A program made the position numbers and the translations under genes. Of a DNA stretch of 64,000 nucleotides, positions 46,013 to 58,142 are shown one piece after another (position 1 is the stretch's first letter; each line of letters starts with the position of its first letter). The notes under the pieces were generated by a model. That model saw only the letters and a list, made by a program, of their open reading frames with translations, ran no database searches and was not told the DNA's origin. The stretch lies in the NCBI RefSeq assembly GCF_910592395.1, contig NC_088324.1:5542953-5606952 (forward strand), given 5' to 3'. Origin of the DNA: Lineus longissimus (lineage: Eukaryota; Nemertea; Pilidiophora; Heteronemertea; Lineidae).

Positions 46013-47991
46013 ACCTCAAATGATAGGATAAGTATCTTATCCACGTCCTTGACGAAATATTTACAGGTGATCACTTATGGCATGTTTATATTTACGATGA
46101 TGTGAAATTTGACTAAGTTCTAGCCTATGTCCAACAAGTTTACGCTCATGGCTAACGACAGACAGGCCCTGCTGGCCTAAGTAACACCAGCTGATTACGC
46201 GCGAAATGTTCAATGGACTGAACACTCAATGTACATGCAAGCATAGTATGGTCATGGTATGGATGGAGTGAGTCTGATCAGAACTATTGGAACCCATGGC
46301 GGAGGTGGAATACGCCGGGTAGCCGGAATGGAAAGGCTACGGTCGCCGCCGGACCCCTGCTGGGGAGGCGCGACAGGTTTGGTGCGTACCTGGGTATGAG
46401 TTGATGTTGTCGGATTGACCACACGATCAAGACTCCTTTATGCTGAGAAAAGCACGTCTTTTATAGAAAAATGACGCGGTCCCCAGCCAATCAGCGTCGC
46501 GGATTCGCGTCACGTATCGGCAGAAACGGGGATTTTTTGTAAGAAATTCTGACAAAACTCACTCCAAAACTACAGTTATAAGATGAATATCAAAATTCCG
46601 TCTCCTGAAAGGTTTCTCTTCCCGATAAGGAACATAATCAACCAGAGAATAGGGGGCCTCCCCCAGAAAATTTTTTAAGATAAGACTCCATATATGCGAT
46701 TTCCTGGCATCTGATCTTCAAATATTAAGCACCACTCCCACCCCATTTTCAGTGTTTTTTGTCTGCAAAATCATCAGGAACAGATCGGTACAGCCTGAAA
46801 AATTTCTGAAAAAAAGTCCGACTGAAGGAAAGGCACGTGGTTTGAAGGAGGTAGTGATTTATGAAAGAAGGTTGAAAATTCTTTTTCAAAGATGAGCGTC
46901 TTTTTTTCTACTCTTCGCAAATAAATCGACAAGAGATGACTGCAACTTTCGTTTTTCCGCCATGATTAGGCTACCTGTCTGTAGCGCATCTGCGGCGCAT
47001 TGGTCGGTCAGCTGACCATTGCACAGATAGCCGATTGCGGCGGGAAAGATCCTTCGTGGGATCATGGCGTGTACATATATATTCTCGCGCTAAAGCCAAG
47101 GGGTGTGGTCATGTTTTATATGAGAGTGAACGTGTACGAAAGTTTGCTGCACTGGCTCGTTCGTTTAAGTTCGTTCGTGCGCCGGGTGCGCCCCCCTCCT
47201 TGGATCCGCGCCTGAGAAAGGAAGTGCGAGCGGCCTCATGCGCGTGCACAATGGCCGAATATAGCAGACGAGAAGTAAAACGGTGAGGTCGACAATATTG
47301 CCAATTTTGACGAAAGTACTCGGACTACACGGCTAAATCTGGTTCAGGCTATAGATAAATGCTATGGCTATTGTAGTATAAACTTATAGCGGATTCTAAC
47401 GAGGAAATTTCTGGCTATAAAGCTTTCCACGAAATGGACAGATGCGTGATCGCACCACGAGGTCCGGACACCAGTCGACAGGTGAAACGACAGTGGTGAC
47501 AAAACGTTGTGAATTTTGACAATTGCGTATGAGTTTCATACACAAAATTTGGTCAAGGATGCGGACAAATGTCTCAACCATCGTAATATGAAGTTATAGG
47601 AAATTTCAACGAGCAAGAATCGAGATAAAGAAGGTACGAATCCAACTTGGTTCGAAACCCACAAAACCCATTTTGACAAGAAGGCGGCGCCATATATAAA
47701 GTGAGCGAACCGCTATAAAATATTAATTTGAAGTCCCCCAGGATGTCAACTTGGAAAAGGAAGATAGGTAGTTCAGAAAACAGTGTCTCTAGAACTGTTT
47801 TAGGTAAAATATGGTTGATTTTAATGAGCGACTTTGTTAGATTCTGACCCAAAAATCTCGACTCCACTCACAAACGATATTCAGTTTTACAAACAGCTGA
47901 TTGTGTACAAAATGTACACTGTACATGATACATGTAATACTATACGTGAAGATGAGTCACAGCGTCTCTGTGCTGCATTACACTCAAATTG

Positions 47992-48728
47992 CGGCTGTTA
48001 TAAAACGCGGATTCCGCGGAAATCCGCGGAAAAATCACAAAGCCGCCAGTAAATACGCGCATAATATTTAATGATAATTATACATGTATTATACAAATAA
48101 CAACATAAATCATAAATCGGAGGCAAAAACTACCAGTTATCTGCATATTTCATCGGTCATATTTTAATCCTCTGGAGCGCCATTCATGCCATTCCGATCG
48201 ACTCTTCCCTCTTTTTTTCTTGGTGTTGATAAACTTTGCATGTTTTCTTCGACACCACCGTGGTTCCTGATTCCCTAACGGAACATATTACGAGGCTGCT
48301 TTCAAGTGTGATTGATGCCCGGATTGATGTACGTTACGGTATGCCTCCTTCAAATATAGGTCGATGACGAACTGAATTCTGGTCTACGAAAATGTTTTAG
48401 GACAATCTCCTTGCAGCTCGAACCTAAACAACCATATATGCGACTGCACATTGGAGTCTATTTTTAGCAATCACAAAAACTTACTTCGCGGCCCGTCCTA
48501 GAGTATAAGTTTATTTCAAACTACTGTACAAGGTGCTTGTGATTTACGGCGCATACAGCGCACCATATAATGGGGATTCCCGAAGACCTTGTCACCAGGA
48601 GTACTTCATGCGCACAACAATGCACACTATTAATATGAAAAACTCTCACCTGCGGTTCAGGTAGCCACCCTGTAGCCAAGTTAGATTTTTCCGCGGATTT
48701 CCGCGGAATCCGCGTTTTATAACAGCCG
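47992..48728. mobile_element. Non-autonomous Mutator-type element, unit B
   Basis: Same termini (CGGCTGTTATAAAACGCGGA) and 9-bp CTCAAATTG duplication at 47983-47991 and 48729-48737. It is 737 bp because of an extra six bases (TACATG-like) near 48083. Confidence 0.8.
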
Positions 48729-49696
48729 CTCAAATTGTGCAATATCACTGCTAAAAACAAATTTGGCGGCAGATTTGAAAGACAAATTGAGCAGTCCATG
48801 ATAGAAGTCCAGAATACACAGGATATTGAGGGAGATGCTTGACAAAATCTTAAACCTGTTAAACTCAAGTGGGTACCAATCTGGTTGGGCAAATAGGGGA
48901 TTTAAGAGAAAATAAGTAGTATAACTTACTTTGAAAGAAAGGTGTCTTGAAAGAGGGATATTCAAGATGGAAGGAAAGACAACGTGAAACTATGTATAAG
49001 ATAGTTAAAGAGACACATAATTTTGAACAACTAAATTTTGATGGAAAATTTTACAAGATTATAGCCTAAAACCATGACCAAAGGGTGTTGATATGACATA
49101 AAAATTCGCCACGATGCCAATATTTTAACAAAAATGATCCACGTCGAGATCGGGTTGTGCTGAGGCATTTGTAGGCAGAGGCATTATAATTAATCATATA
49201 AAGAATTGATCCGGCAGATACAAGACCATGAAAACCTCCCAAAAATGCCCCAAATTCAGATTCAGATTCATCCAAAATTACTAACATTGTGTACCAGGGG
49301 CCGGCTGTTAATTATAATACAGCAAAAATACCTGGATTTAGAACGAACCGCACTTTACAGTGTAAATGCACTATGCGCAAACGAAGCCTTGTTTTGAATT
49401 CAGCGGTTATAGTTGCCTAGCAAAATGTGGAAGCTGTCAAAAAGCATTCAAAAAGCATTTAAAAGCAAATTTTTCGTTATTTAATTTGATACACAAACCC
49501 AACTGCTCCTCATAACTTTGCAGAGTTTATTTTGAGAGAAATTTGCGAAAGATGAATGAAACATGACATGAGCGTTCAAATAAAAATATCGGTACTGCAC
49601 GAGAATGCTCGAGAAAATGTCTCGTGCAATCCAGACTCTGACTGTTGAAAGACCGTCCGCTTTTACGTCATTTTGCCATGAGGTCATGACGTCTTC

Positions 49697-50523
49697 GGCT
49701 TACTGGACTTTGCGCAATATTTCGCCAAAAAAGTATTCTACGCAACGGTCCCTAGGTGACTTTTCCTATTCATAATACACAGCCTGTCCATCCTAGATCG
49801 TGGTTACATGGGGAGTAATCGTTGTAAAATTAGGCCAAACGCAAAGACAGTTTACCCGAATACCACTATGTTTACGATGCGAACAAGCCGTGTAAGTCAT
49901 TATCCAGCATTTTTTTCATTGAACATTTGCGGGTACAGCGTCACAGGGAGCAGCATTGAACGGTAAACAGGTTCACACCATATTCAGACAACGGCTTGTA
50001 ACGGCCATACAGGAAACGATTCGTATCAAAAACCGACGATCACAACTATTCGCTTACTGAGAGTATACATTACGCGCATGCATTACATTCAGACATTTGA
50101 GCTTCCAAGCTTTGAGAAATAACAGGTCATGTGCGAATTTGGCATGTAATTTTGGTAATTTACGTGAGTACATTTTCAACCCCGAAAAGTGTGATGAAGT
50201 TATGCTTTTATTTAGTAAAAATCGGTAGGCATGTCCAACAAGACATGTGTCTCAGCTGCCTGGGTGGGTGTGGGTCATCACTCAAAAGTCGTTCTCTGCA
50301 ATGCATGCAAGCACTGCGTGTGTGTTTGATTTGTGTATACAATGTACGTTACCCTCTCTACTTCAAATGAATGAACCTCATAAGGGTTTGATTAATCAAT
50401 TGTTTGTCGTACCTTCTTCGATCGAGGTCCGAACAAATTTTCAGGCTAAAGTACCGGGGTAAAACATAATGGTCGCTCCCCCATTTCGCTCGTTTCGTTT
50501 CGTTGCGCAAAGTCCAGTAAGCC
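49697..50523. mobile_element. 827-bp inverted-repeat element with 9-bp target duplication, unit B only
   Basis: Perfect inverted termini starting GGCTTACTGGACTTTGCGCA. GACGTCTTC is duplicated at 49688-49696 and 50524-50532, and occurs once at the empty site 18922-18930 in unit A. The exact boundaries are thus proven by comparison. The 9-bp duplication points to Mutator-like transposition. Its termini differ from the 731-bp element, so it is a different family. No transposase is seen; an ORF at 50131-50370 is not recognised. Confidence 0.88.
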
Positions 50524-51094
50524 GACGTCTTCAACTCAAGCGTTTATTCGTCTTCCTCGACGTTTTCACGTCATGAGGAATCGAGTCAAAAATTACAAAA
50601 AAATTGCCTATTTATCTTAATTTTTTACTATTTATGGGGATGTGATGATTTTCTAAGGCCTGTAAGCTCTCGAGCTTTCAGTCCGTAGAAACTCATCTCA
50701 TGCAATCTGGATACTTGGATCAGCTACTCGTGCAGTTTTTTTATTGTACATGTTGTTGTATTATTAGCCCGAACCTTGCAGCGTCCATCGCTTTATATTG
50801 TGTCGAAAGGCTGGCCAGTGTGCCGCCAAGCAGATAATCCACCGTTCTGCGGTTGTCTTACAAGGGGGTTGCGATAGGGAGCGGTAAGTCTTATTTATGC
50901 TCACTCCCAGTCGACGAGGGCTGCATGCACTTGCAATTGAATGACTGAGACATTAACTGAAAAGCTGCTGTTAACGAAGCACAACTCGTAATGGATCAGC
51001 AGATACAATTGTAACAAACGCTACTTCATCACTGACACATCTACAAGTCCATCGCAAGCCGAACTTCGTCAAGGTGGAAAATTGGACCTCTTAC

Positions 51095-52303
51095 CATGTA
51101 CATGGGCTCTAGGGTTAAAAACCTCGTTGAGGATTCTGAGAAAGCCAATTCGTCCCGTGAAGTAGTCGCGCTTGGTGTCTTTCTTGTAGCCGATCACGTA
51201 TTGTTCGTGGGTGTTGACCTGCAGGTTGTGATCCGTATAATTGGTAGTGCTTTGTGCCACCTCGACGCCATTCAGGTAAACGAGACAAGTACCAGGCCCG
51301 TGGGCGTATTCCACTTGGAGGTACTGCCATTAGCCCACTTCCACGGTGCCTCCTCTGGCGGTCAACAGACCCTGCTTGGGATCACTTCCTGCACTGTTGA
51401 TGTCTCGTCTGAGGGTGACCCCGATTTCCCCACTCGTCGTCACCTCAATCAGAAACTGCCAAGGCTTTGACCAGTCGCCAATTAGGACTTGTCTCGTGTT
51501 ATTTGCGGTTGCTTTGAACCACATTTCGATGGTGAAGTCGGTTTTCTGGAACCGTACTGCAGGGACAAGAGCGTACTGGTTGATTCCATCAAGCTGAAGA
51601 ACATTTCGGCCAAATTCGTTGTCATAGGCGGACGAAGCCCCTCCTTCAGACCTATGTACATATATTGAAAAGAGGAAGTTACATGGCAAATTGCAAACAG
51701 AAGTTTGATTAACCTCTGTCGCTTAGGATAAAAAACCCTTACCGGAAACAAAACCCAAAAAGGACCTACATGTAAATTGGTTTCTTTAGTCTGGATCTAT
51801 TAACTATTGTGAAGAGGCTTTGGAAAAATAACCACTGTATATTTTTTCATCTGATGCACACATGCGCACGCATTTTACTTCTTTTACTGGATATGCAACA
51901 ACAAAGATTATCATCATAATACGTGGGTTTGTAATAAACAGCATAATTCACTGAATATAGCAGAATCACGGAATTATAGCTTTAGAGCTATATATAATAG
52001 ATTCGTGGCAGAATGCTGAACGTCGCGCGAAGTATTTCTATCGACAGGCACCGTACCCGACACCGCACACCGTCGTACATGTACATACTTATGTATATCC
52101 TTTTCAACCAGAAAAGTCAGTCCGAAACAACTCTGAAATCGAAGATTTTTCTGATGCGTTATAAAAACTCTTTCAGTTTACACAGTTCTTAATGACAGAA
52201 TCGATGCTATTGGCGGTGACTTTATACCCGTTTTCCGTGGAAACATACCTTTTGAGGCTGCTAGATGCACAGCTATTGTCACCAGAGTGATGAAGGTTCT
52301 CAT
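51095..52303 (-). pseudogene. Inverted laminin-G gene copy, broken, unit B
   Basis: Signal exon 52249-52303 and LamG-A exon 51095-51651. The TGG lost in unit A is intact here, but CAA has become TAA at 51330-51332 (GQWQY motif). The mini-exon between them has the same TGA and lost donor as in unit A, and LamG-B is absent. The mini-exon damage is shared and so older; the LamG nonsense codons are unit-specific. Confidence 0.8.
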
Positions 52304-52503
52304 GATGGCTGTAAACAAAAGGTAATCTGCGGAAGAAAAGAGAGCAGAGTTAACTGTTTCAGCCAAACTAGTAACACGATAATACATCGTAAGATGAAAA
52401 CCGGTCATCTCGTTCGAATCAGAATAAACAAAAACCAAAAGAAAAAAAACCACGAGAATACACCAGAAAATGAAACCGATATAACAATACATGTAGTTTC
52501 ATG

Positions 52504-55500
52504 AATCTATTGCATTCCGTCAAGAAAAGAGTAATTGTTCCTATCTAAAAAACTCACCAGCTCACTCTTGGAACATCTGTTGGTATTTCGACTGAACAAA
52601 ACAACTGTGCGGTACTCTTCAAGAGATTTGGATGACTTCATAACTCAAGGCTCTTGTCAATTAATGAAGTCACTCTAGTATCACCGATCTGAGACCGTTT
52701 CTAAATATTCAGGTCAGGCCCCAAAATGAGTACATACACACATGTATTCGTTCGATGCAATTCAACATGTCTGATTTGGTTGGGTTGGCGACACCAATTT
52801 ACCCGATGGTCATTACGTCATGTTTCGGCGCGGCCTTTTTGTCGATTTCGGAAGAAACTATCAACAGGTCTTAGATAGGTGAAACTTGAGTACTTGAGTA
52901 CTAGACTTTTAGTGGCCGAATTTGAGTTCAGCAATTTCAGCGGATTTTATGCTACTACATGCAGTAGACTGGCTTACCGGTATAATTATTTTCTCATGGC
53001 CTAGTAGTTGTTCAATCGGTGTTAGACAAACACCAGTGCAGCAGATCTAGAGTTGGCTGTATGAACAACGCGTCATCGCTTCTAGTTAGCGTATAGCGTT
53101 AGAACTACATTGTACATTTTTTTGTAAACACTGCTGACGCCAACTGAGCTACCGGGCCCTAAGATGATCACACTTCATTTTGGAGTGTTGGTATAGTTGG
53201 GTTAGTCACTGAACGGTAGTCGAGGGACCACGGTGGCTAAAGGTATCGGTTTGCCGAAGAAAAGTGCGTGCTTACCTACAGCATCCTGAACCTCATGGTC
53301 TATACTCACACTAAACATTGCCGGGGTATCCCATGAAATATGTCATTGTAATCCAATATGTTTTATCCATTTTCAAGTGCATCTGAACTTAGCGTGCGGT
53401 GCATACAACAGTACTCCGATAGCCAGAAACAAATGTCAATTCCTATGCTAGCCTCACCTATAACAGCTCTATATGCTTGGTCAAGTTTCCATCGCCAAAT
53501 CTCCCTTCTTATTCATCCAATTCATTAAAAAATCTACTCAGAGTTTGAGATTATGATCTTCTCTCGAAGATGCAGCCATTGAAAAAGATATAGGGCCCAT
53601 GGGTTTTACTTACAAGGCCAATGTCCTACAGTTTTTGATCTGTTTTACCAGTCCTGCATTACTATATCAGTCTAGTGTAGTGTATTAGGAGTGTATAGTG
53701 CGGGAGCAGAAAACAAGTTGAAGGGGCCCTATATGCCAAGGTTTAAATCTTGATATGATGCAAAAAGCTTGGTGGTCAGGATGACCCGCGGAGGTAATGA
53801 CGACACACAATAAACATACAAACGATTACAATGTAGTTCATTTTGATGAGCGTAAGTCCCGCATTTATTATTTTTATCCATTTGCACCGCTCCAACACTG
53901 TAATGGGAGGGCCTTGTTTCTATTGAGTGATGACGTTACCTTTTACCATTCCCATGCACGATGTACGATGTACGATGCACGACAAGGATCTATTCTACTA
54001 AAACGACAGGGTAAGATTGGTACCTGACCGTCGCACAGATGGCAGCACTGAAGGCAAATAAGACGATCGGTCATGTCTTCCATATTTGAAGTTATTTTTA
54101 TATTTATTTGATTTCGTCCACATGACGGTCGAGGTCACATCATCATGCAATACACGTCAGCAAGCGTTATTTGGCCCAAAGAATTTGTAATTATCACGTG
54201 ACGTCCACATTGCGACAATCACATGCCTGTGACACCATAAAAAGCATGGCATACATAAAATTCCAGCGCCATTTCGAGGCACCTTTGGGGTGGTTCGCAT
54301 CCGGTAATTCCTGAGGCCACACAAGGAATAATATTGAAGCTCAGGCCAACACTTGGCACTATCGACCGACCTTATGCCCTGAATAAACTGACAAGCTTCC
54401 AGCGGGATTGATGGCTGTTTATTGATATCACAACACCCCCGTCGTTTGATGATAAAAGTGTACGATCCATGTCTCAAAACCGCATTTCAAATGAACACAA
54501 TGAATACAATCTGCTTTCAGGTTACTCATTTAGTCATATTTCATTCATTCCGTCAAAATAATTGACACGTATATTGTTCTTTTGTGGTATTTATTTAGTA
54601 TGCTTTTTTCCGATTGCGGGCCGGGGAGGTTGATTGCTTCCTACAATATCGTGTATTGGATCGTCTAAGAACAAGAAATTCCGCACGTGCCATGCCTTTC
54701 ACATTTCAGCCAATGAGAGCGCGTTTTAGGTACGGTGATTATTTTCAATAGTGACTGAGTTTCTAGGAAAGATGTGTTGATTGGGCGGAACAGACTTGTC
54801 CGCCTCGTCCCGCTAATAGCCATCAGTTTATTCCAGGGTTAGTAACGTGTGCGAGGGGAGGAGGATACGACTGACTCTGGGTTTTCGACCAAACCTGTTG
54901 GCATTAAAATGTGCACTTGTCCACACTATACAACAGTTGATGGGGCCATTGAAATATTATTCTTCCTGGTGGTTTAGCAGGGTGTTCTGATGACGCGCTT
55001 GTACATCGTAAGCATTGCCGGTGTAGAATAGAAAATGTCCGGATATAGAAAAAGTGACAGGTCATCTGCGCCGGGGGGGGGGGGGGGGGGGGGTGATTTA
55101 AAGAGGTTGCAGTGAGATTCAAGTGGAGCGCATAGATTTTATGGTGAGTTAAACATACAACGTATACAAGGTAATTTGGAATAATTTCATTCCTCGATAC
55201 CCATTGTGAGTTTGCTTGCGTTTACTATTATTGTGAACCATTGCCTAATGCCCTGAATAAAATCTTCTCATAGCTGACGAGGCCGACAACTACCCTAGAA
55301 ATGAAGTGTTTATTCCAGTGTCTGCGATGTAAAGTTACTGATGGAGACCACTACCATGACTACTGGATGGCCACAAGCTTGTATTTTCTTCCTTCCGACT
55401 TCTGTACTCACCACGTGTGGTTTCCCTTTGTTTAGTGTCCGACAATAGAACCTGATCCAAGACGCATAATAACCCTCTACGTACAGCCTCCAAATACTCA

Positions 55501-55820
55501 ATCCTTGCAAATTCGATCCACTTAACTCCACACAACTGGCCTTCCAACTATAGTAGACGGTTGGCCCCGGCGGATAAAGAAGACGATTGCTCCCCCCCCC
55601 CCATCCCGGCGGATGGGTTCTTCATGTATTTTACTACAAGGGACGGTTGGCCCCCATGCGGCTGAGAGCACCTCTAGACTACTTGGTCTTTTTGTTCGCC
55701 CGATTGTGCTATAGCTTGCGTTCACTATTAGTCCAACATGAGCGTTTGTGAACCATAGCCTAATGCCCTAAATAAAATATTCTCATAACTGACGCGGCCA
55801 AAAATTACCCTACTGAATTC
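52504..55820. other. Inner left arm and spacer, unit B
   Basis: Counterpart of 20.9-24.18 kb. The unrecognised open frame reappears at 54157-54477 (minus) with one residue changed at its end. A poly-G tract lies near 55074. Confidence 0.45.
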
Positions 55821-55827
55821 CTCCACT

Positions 55828-56279
55828 CCATCACTACCACAGGCACAGCACAGCACAAAAAGCTTTCAAAAGAGGGCTCAATCAGCATGCTGTTAATACG
55901 GAACCTTGATAAAAACAGCAATGGGTCCCGCCTTCTCATCCATCGCCTACTTAATCACGTCCTCGATGCAGAAATCATCACAGGAAACTACGTCGGCCAT
56001 CGGCCACTTACTCTATCGTAATAAATTAGCCCCATCTGACAACCTGCCCTTCACCCTACAATGGATACAGTTCCTCAATGACAATAAACAAGACACAGGG
56101 ACAAGCATTCGATGGACTAGGCATTTACCTCCCTTCACCTGTTTTCTCCCATGGCCAACTGTACGTAACCTTCTCGATCCAGAGCCAGGACATTCGAACA
56201 CACGTCCAAGTCGACACCACCAACACCCAAGGAGTGCGAGACAATAACAAGGAATGTAGTATTTAAAGAAATCCCGTAG
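55828..56279 (+). mobile_element. Helitron helicase C-terminal remnant, unit B
   Basis: Same frame-shifted fragments as in unit A ([20 protein letters not shown] at 56078 onward), so it was dead before the duplication. Confidence 0.8.
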
Positions 56280-57529
56280 CCAACCCAATGCATACATCAC
56301 TTCCTACGACTTTTTAACTCAACAACACCTTCCACAGACAGCTGGCGATATATAAATAAAGACTAGCAAATGCTTTACTTCAATTTTGTACAGAAAGGCC
56401 AAGTGTAAATGTACATGGAGTTTTAGATAAAACATTTACTAGTCATTATTCATATCACCCAAATGACTCTTCAAGCGTAAACCCTACAATGGCCACATCC
56501 AAATTCATAACATACCACTTGCCTCAACACCATGCAGAGCATGGATTTGCTAGAGTAATGTAATAGACTGTAACAATTTTTTTATTGTTCTGTCCACGAC
56601 AGCATTCAATTTCTACATACATCGCACCTGGATGAACACATGTGAAGAGAACGGCACATTGAAAAAATGCGATTCAAATAGAGTTTCAATATCGAATCGA
56701 CATTACCTTACCATATTCAACACCTCTTCAGTTTACTGCGGCTGGATTCTAACAGAGGATGTAGACGATTCAACAATGCTTCGCTGGATTAAAAAAGTAA
56801 AATTCGGTCAACGTAGTTCCCACGGTGGCCGGTAGCAGGGTATTGGTTTAACTTTGCAACACAAGGGAAACAAGGCCCTCCCATTACAGTGTTGGAGGGG
56901 TGCAAATGGATAAAAATAATAAATGCGGGTCTTACGCCCCTCAAAATGAACTAATCTTTTGTATGGTTTTTTTGGTCATCATTTCCTCTGCAGGTAAGCC
57001 CCTACTTTTCTTCGGCAAACCGATACCTTTAGCCACCTCGGTCTCTCGACAGCAGTTCAGTGACTATTCCAGCGATACCAACACTCCAAAATGAAGTGTG
57101 ATCTTCCTCGGGTCCAGTGTTGAAAAAAAAACGCTATACGCTAACTAGAGGCGATGACGCGTTGTTCATTGCTTGTCTAACACCGATTGAACAACTACTA
57201 GGCAACGAGAAGACAAATTAAGCCAGTTTACTGCATGTAGTAGCATGTAATCCGTTGAAATTCCTTAACTCAAATTCAGCCACTAAAATTCTAATACTCA
57301 AGTACTCAAGTTTCACCTATCTAAGACCGGTTGGTAGTTTCCTCCGAAATCGACACAAAGGCAGCGCCGAAACATGACGCAATGACCATCGGTTAAATTG
57401 GTGTCGCCAACCCAACCAAATCAGACGTGTTGAGTTGCATCGAACGAATATATGTGTGTATGTGCTCATTTTGGAGCCTGGCCTAAATATTTAGAAACGG
57501 TCTCAGATCGGTGATACTAGAGTAACTTC

Positions 57530-57729
57530 ATTAGTTGACAAGAGCCTTGAGTTTTGAAGTCATCCAAATCCCTTGAAGAGTTGTTTTGTTCAGTCGAAAT
57601 ACCGACAGATGTTCCAAGAGTGAGCTGGTGAGTTTCAATATAACTCATCAAGCGGGGAGTAGATCCACATTCAGTTCAACCGGACAGCCCGAGGAAGCAA
57701 CGCCGCCCAGACTTATCCTCCGCAGTCAG
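57530..57729 (+). other. Candidate 5' untranslated exon of laminin-G copy 3
   Basis: Ends at the same CGCAGTCAG/GTAAGATT donor as copy 2. The start is a guess. There is a small deletion (TGTTGCAGAG) relative to copy 2 near 57580. Confidence 0.33.
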
Positions 57730-58142
57730 GTAAGATTATGACGGTTGGTTAAAGCTGTTATGCTTTGTTTTTCCAGCACTATTCGTAAATATTGCATTTT
57801 TTATGAATACTAGCTAGTGGGTGAAAATTTCATGATAAATATTTTACTCTTTGTATTTTTTGTAACGAACAATTACTTTTTTCTTGACGGAATGCAATAG
57901 AACTATTGCCATAGCGGTTTAATTTTCTGGTGTATTCAGGTGTTTTTTTCTTTTCGTTTTTGTTTATTCTGATTCGAACGAGATGACCGGTTTACATCTT
58001 ACGATGTATTATCGTGTTACTAGTTTGGCTGAAACAGTTAACTCTGCTCTCTTTTCTTCCGTAGATTACCTTTTGTTTACAGCCATCATGAGAACCTTCA
58101 TCACTCTGGTGACAATAGCTGTGAATCTAGCAGCTTCAACAG

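Larger units (their letters stand above)
43785..47985. other. Long non-coding stretch, unit B
   Basis: Counterpart of 13.0-17.2 kb. No gene is recognised. The G tract near 44667 is longer than in unit A. Confidence 0.5.
49056..53920 (-). repeat. Left arm of large inverted repeat, unit B
   Basis: Counterpart of 18290-22316, enlarged by the 827-bp element. It pairs with 56867-63563. It carries the inverted laminin-G pseudogene. Confidence 0.78.
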
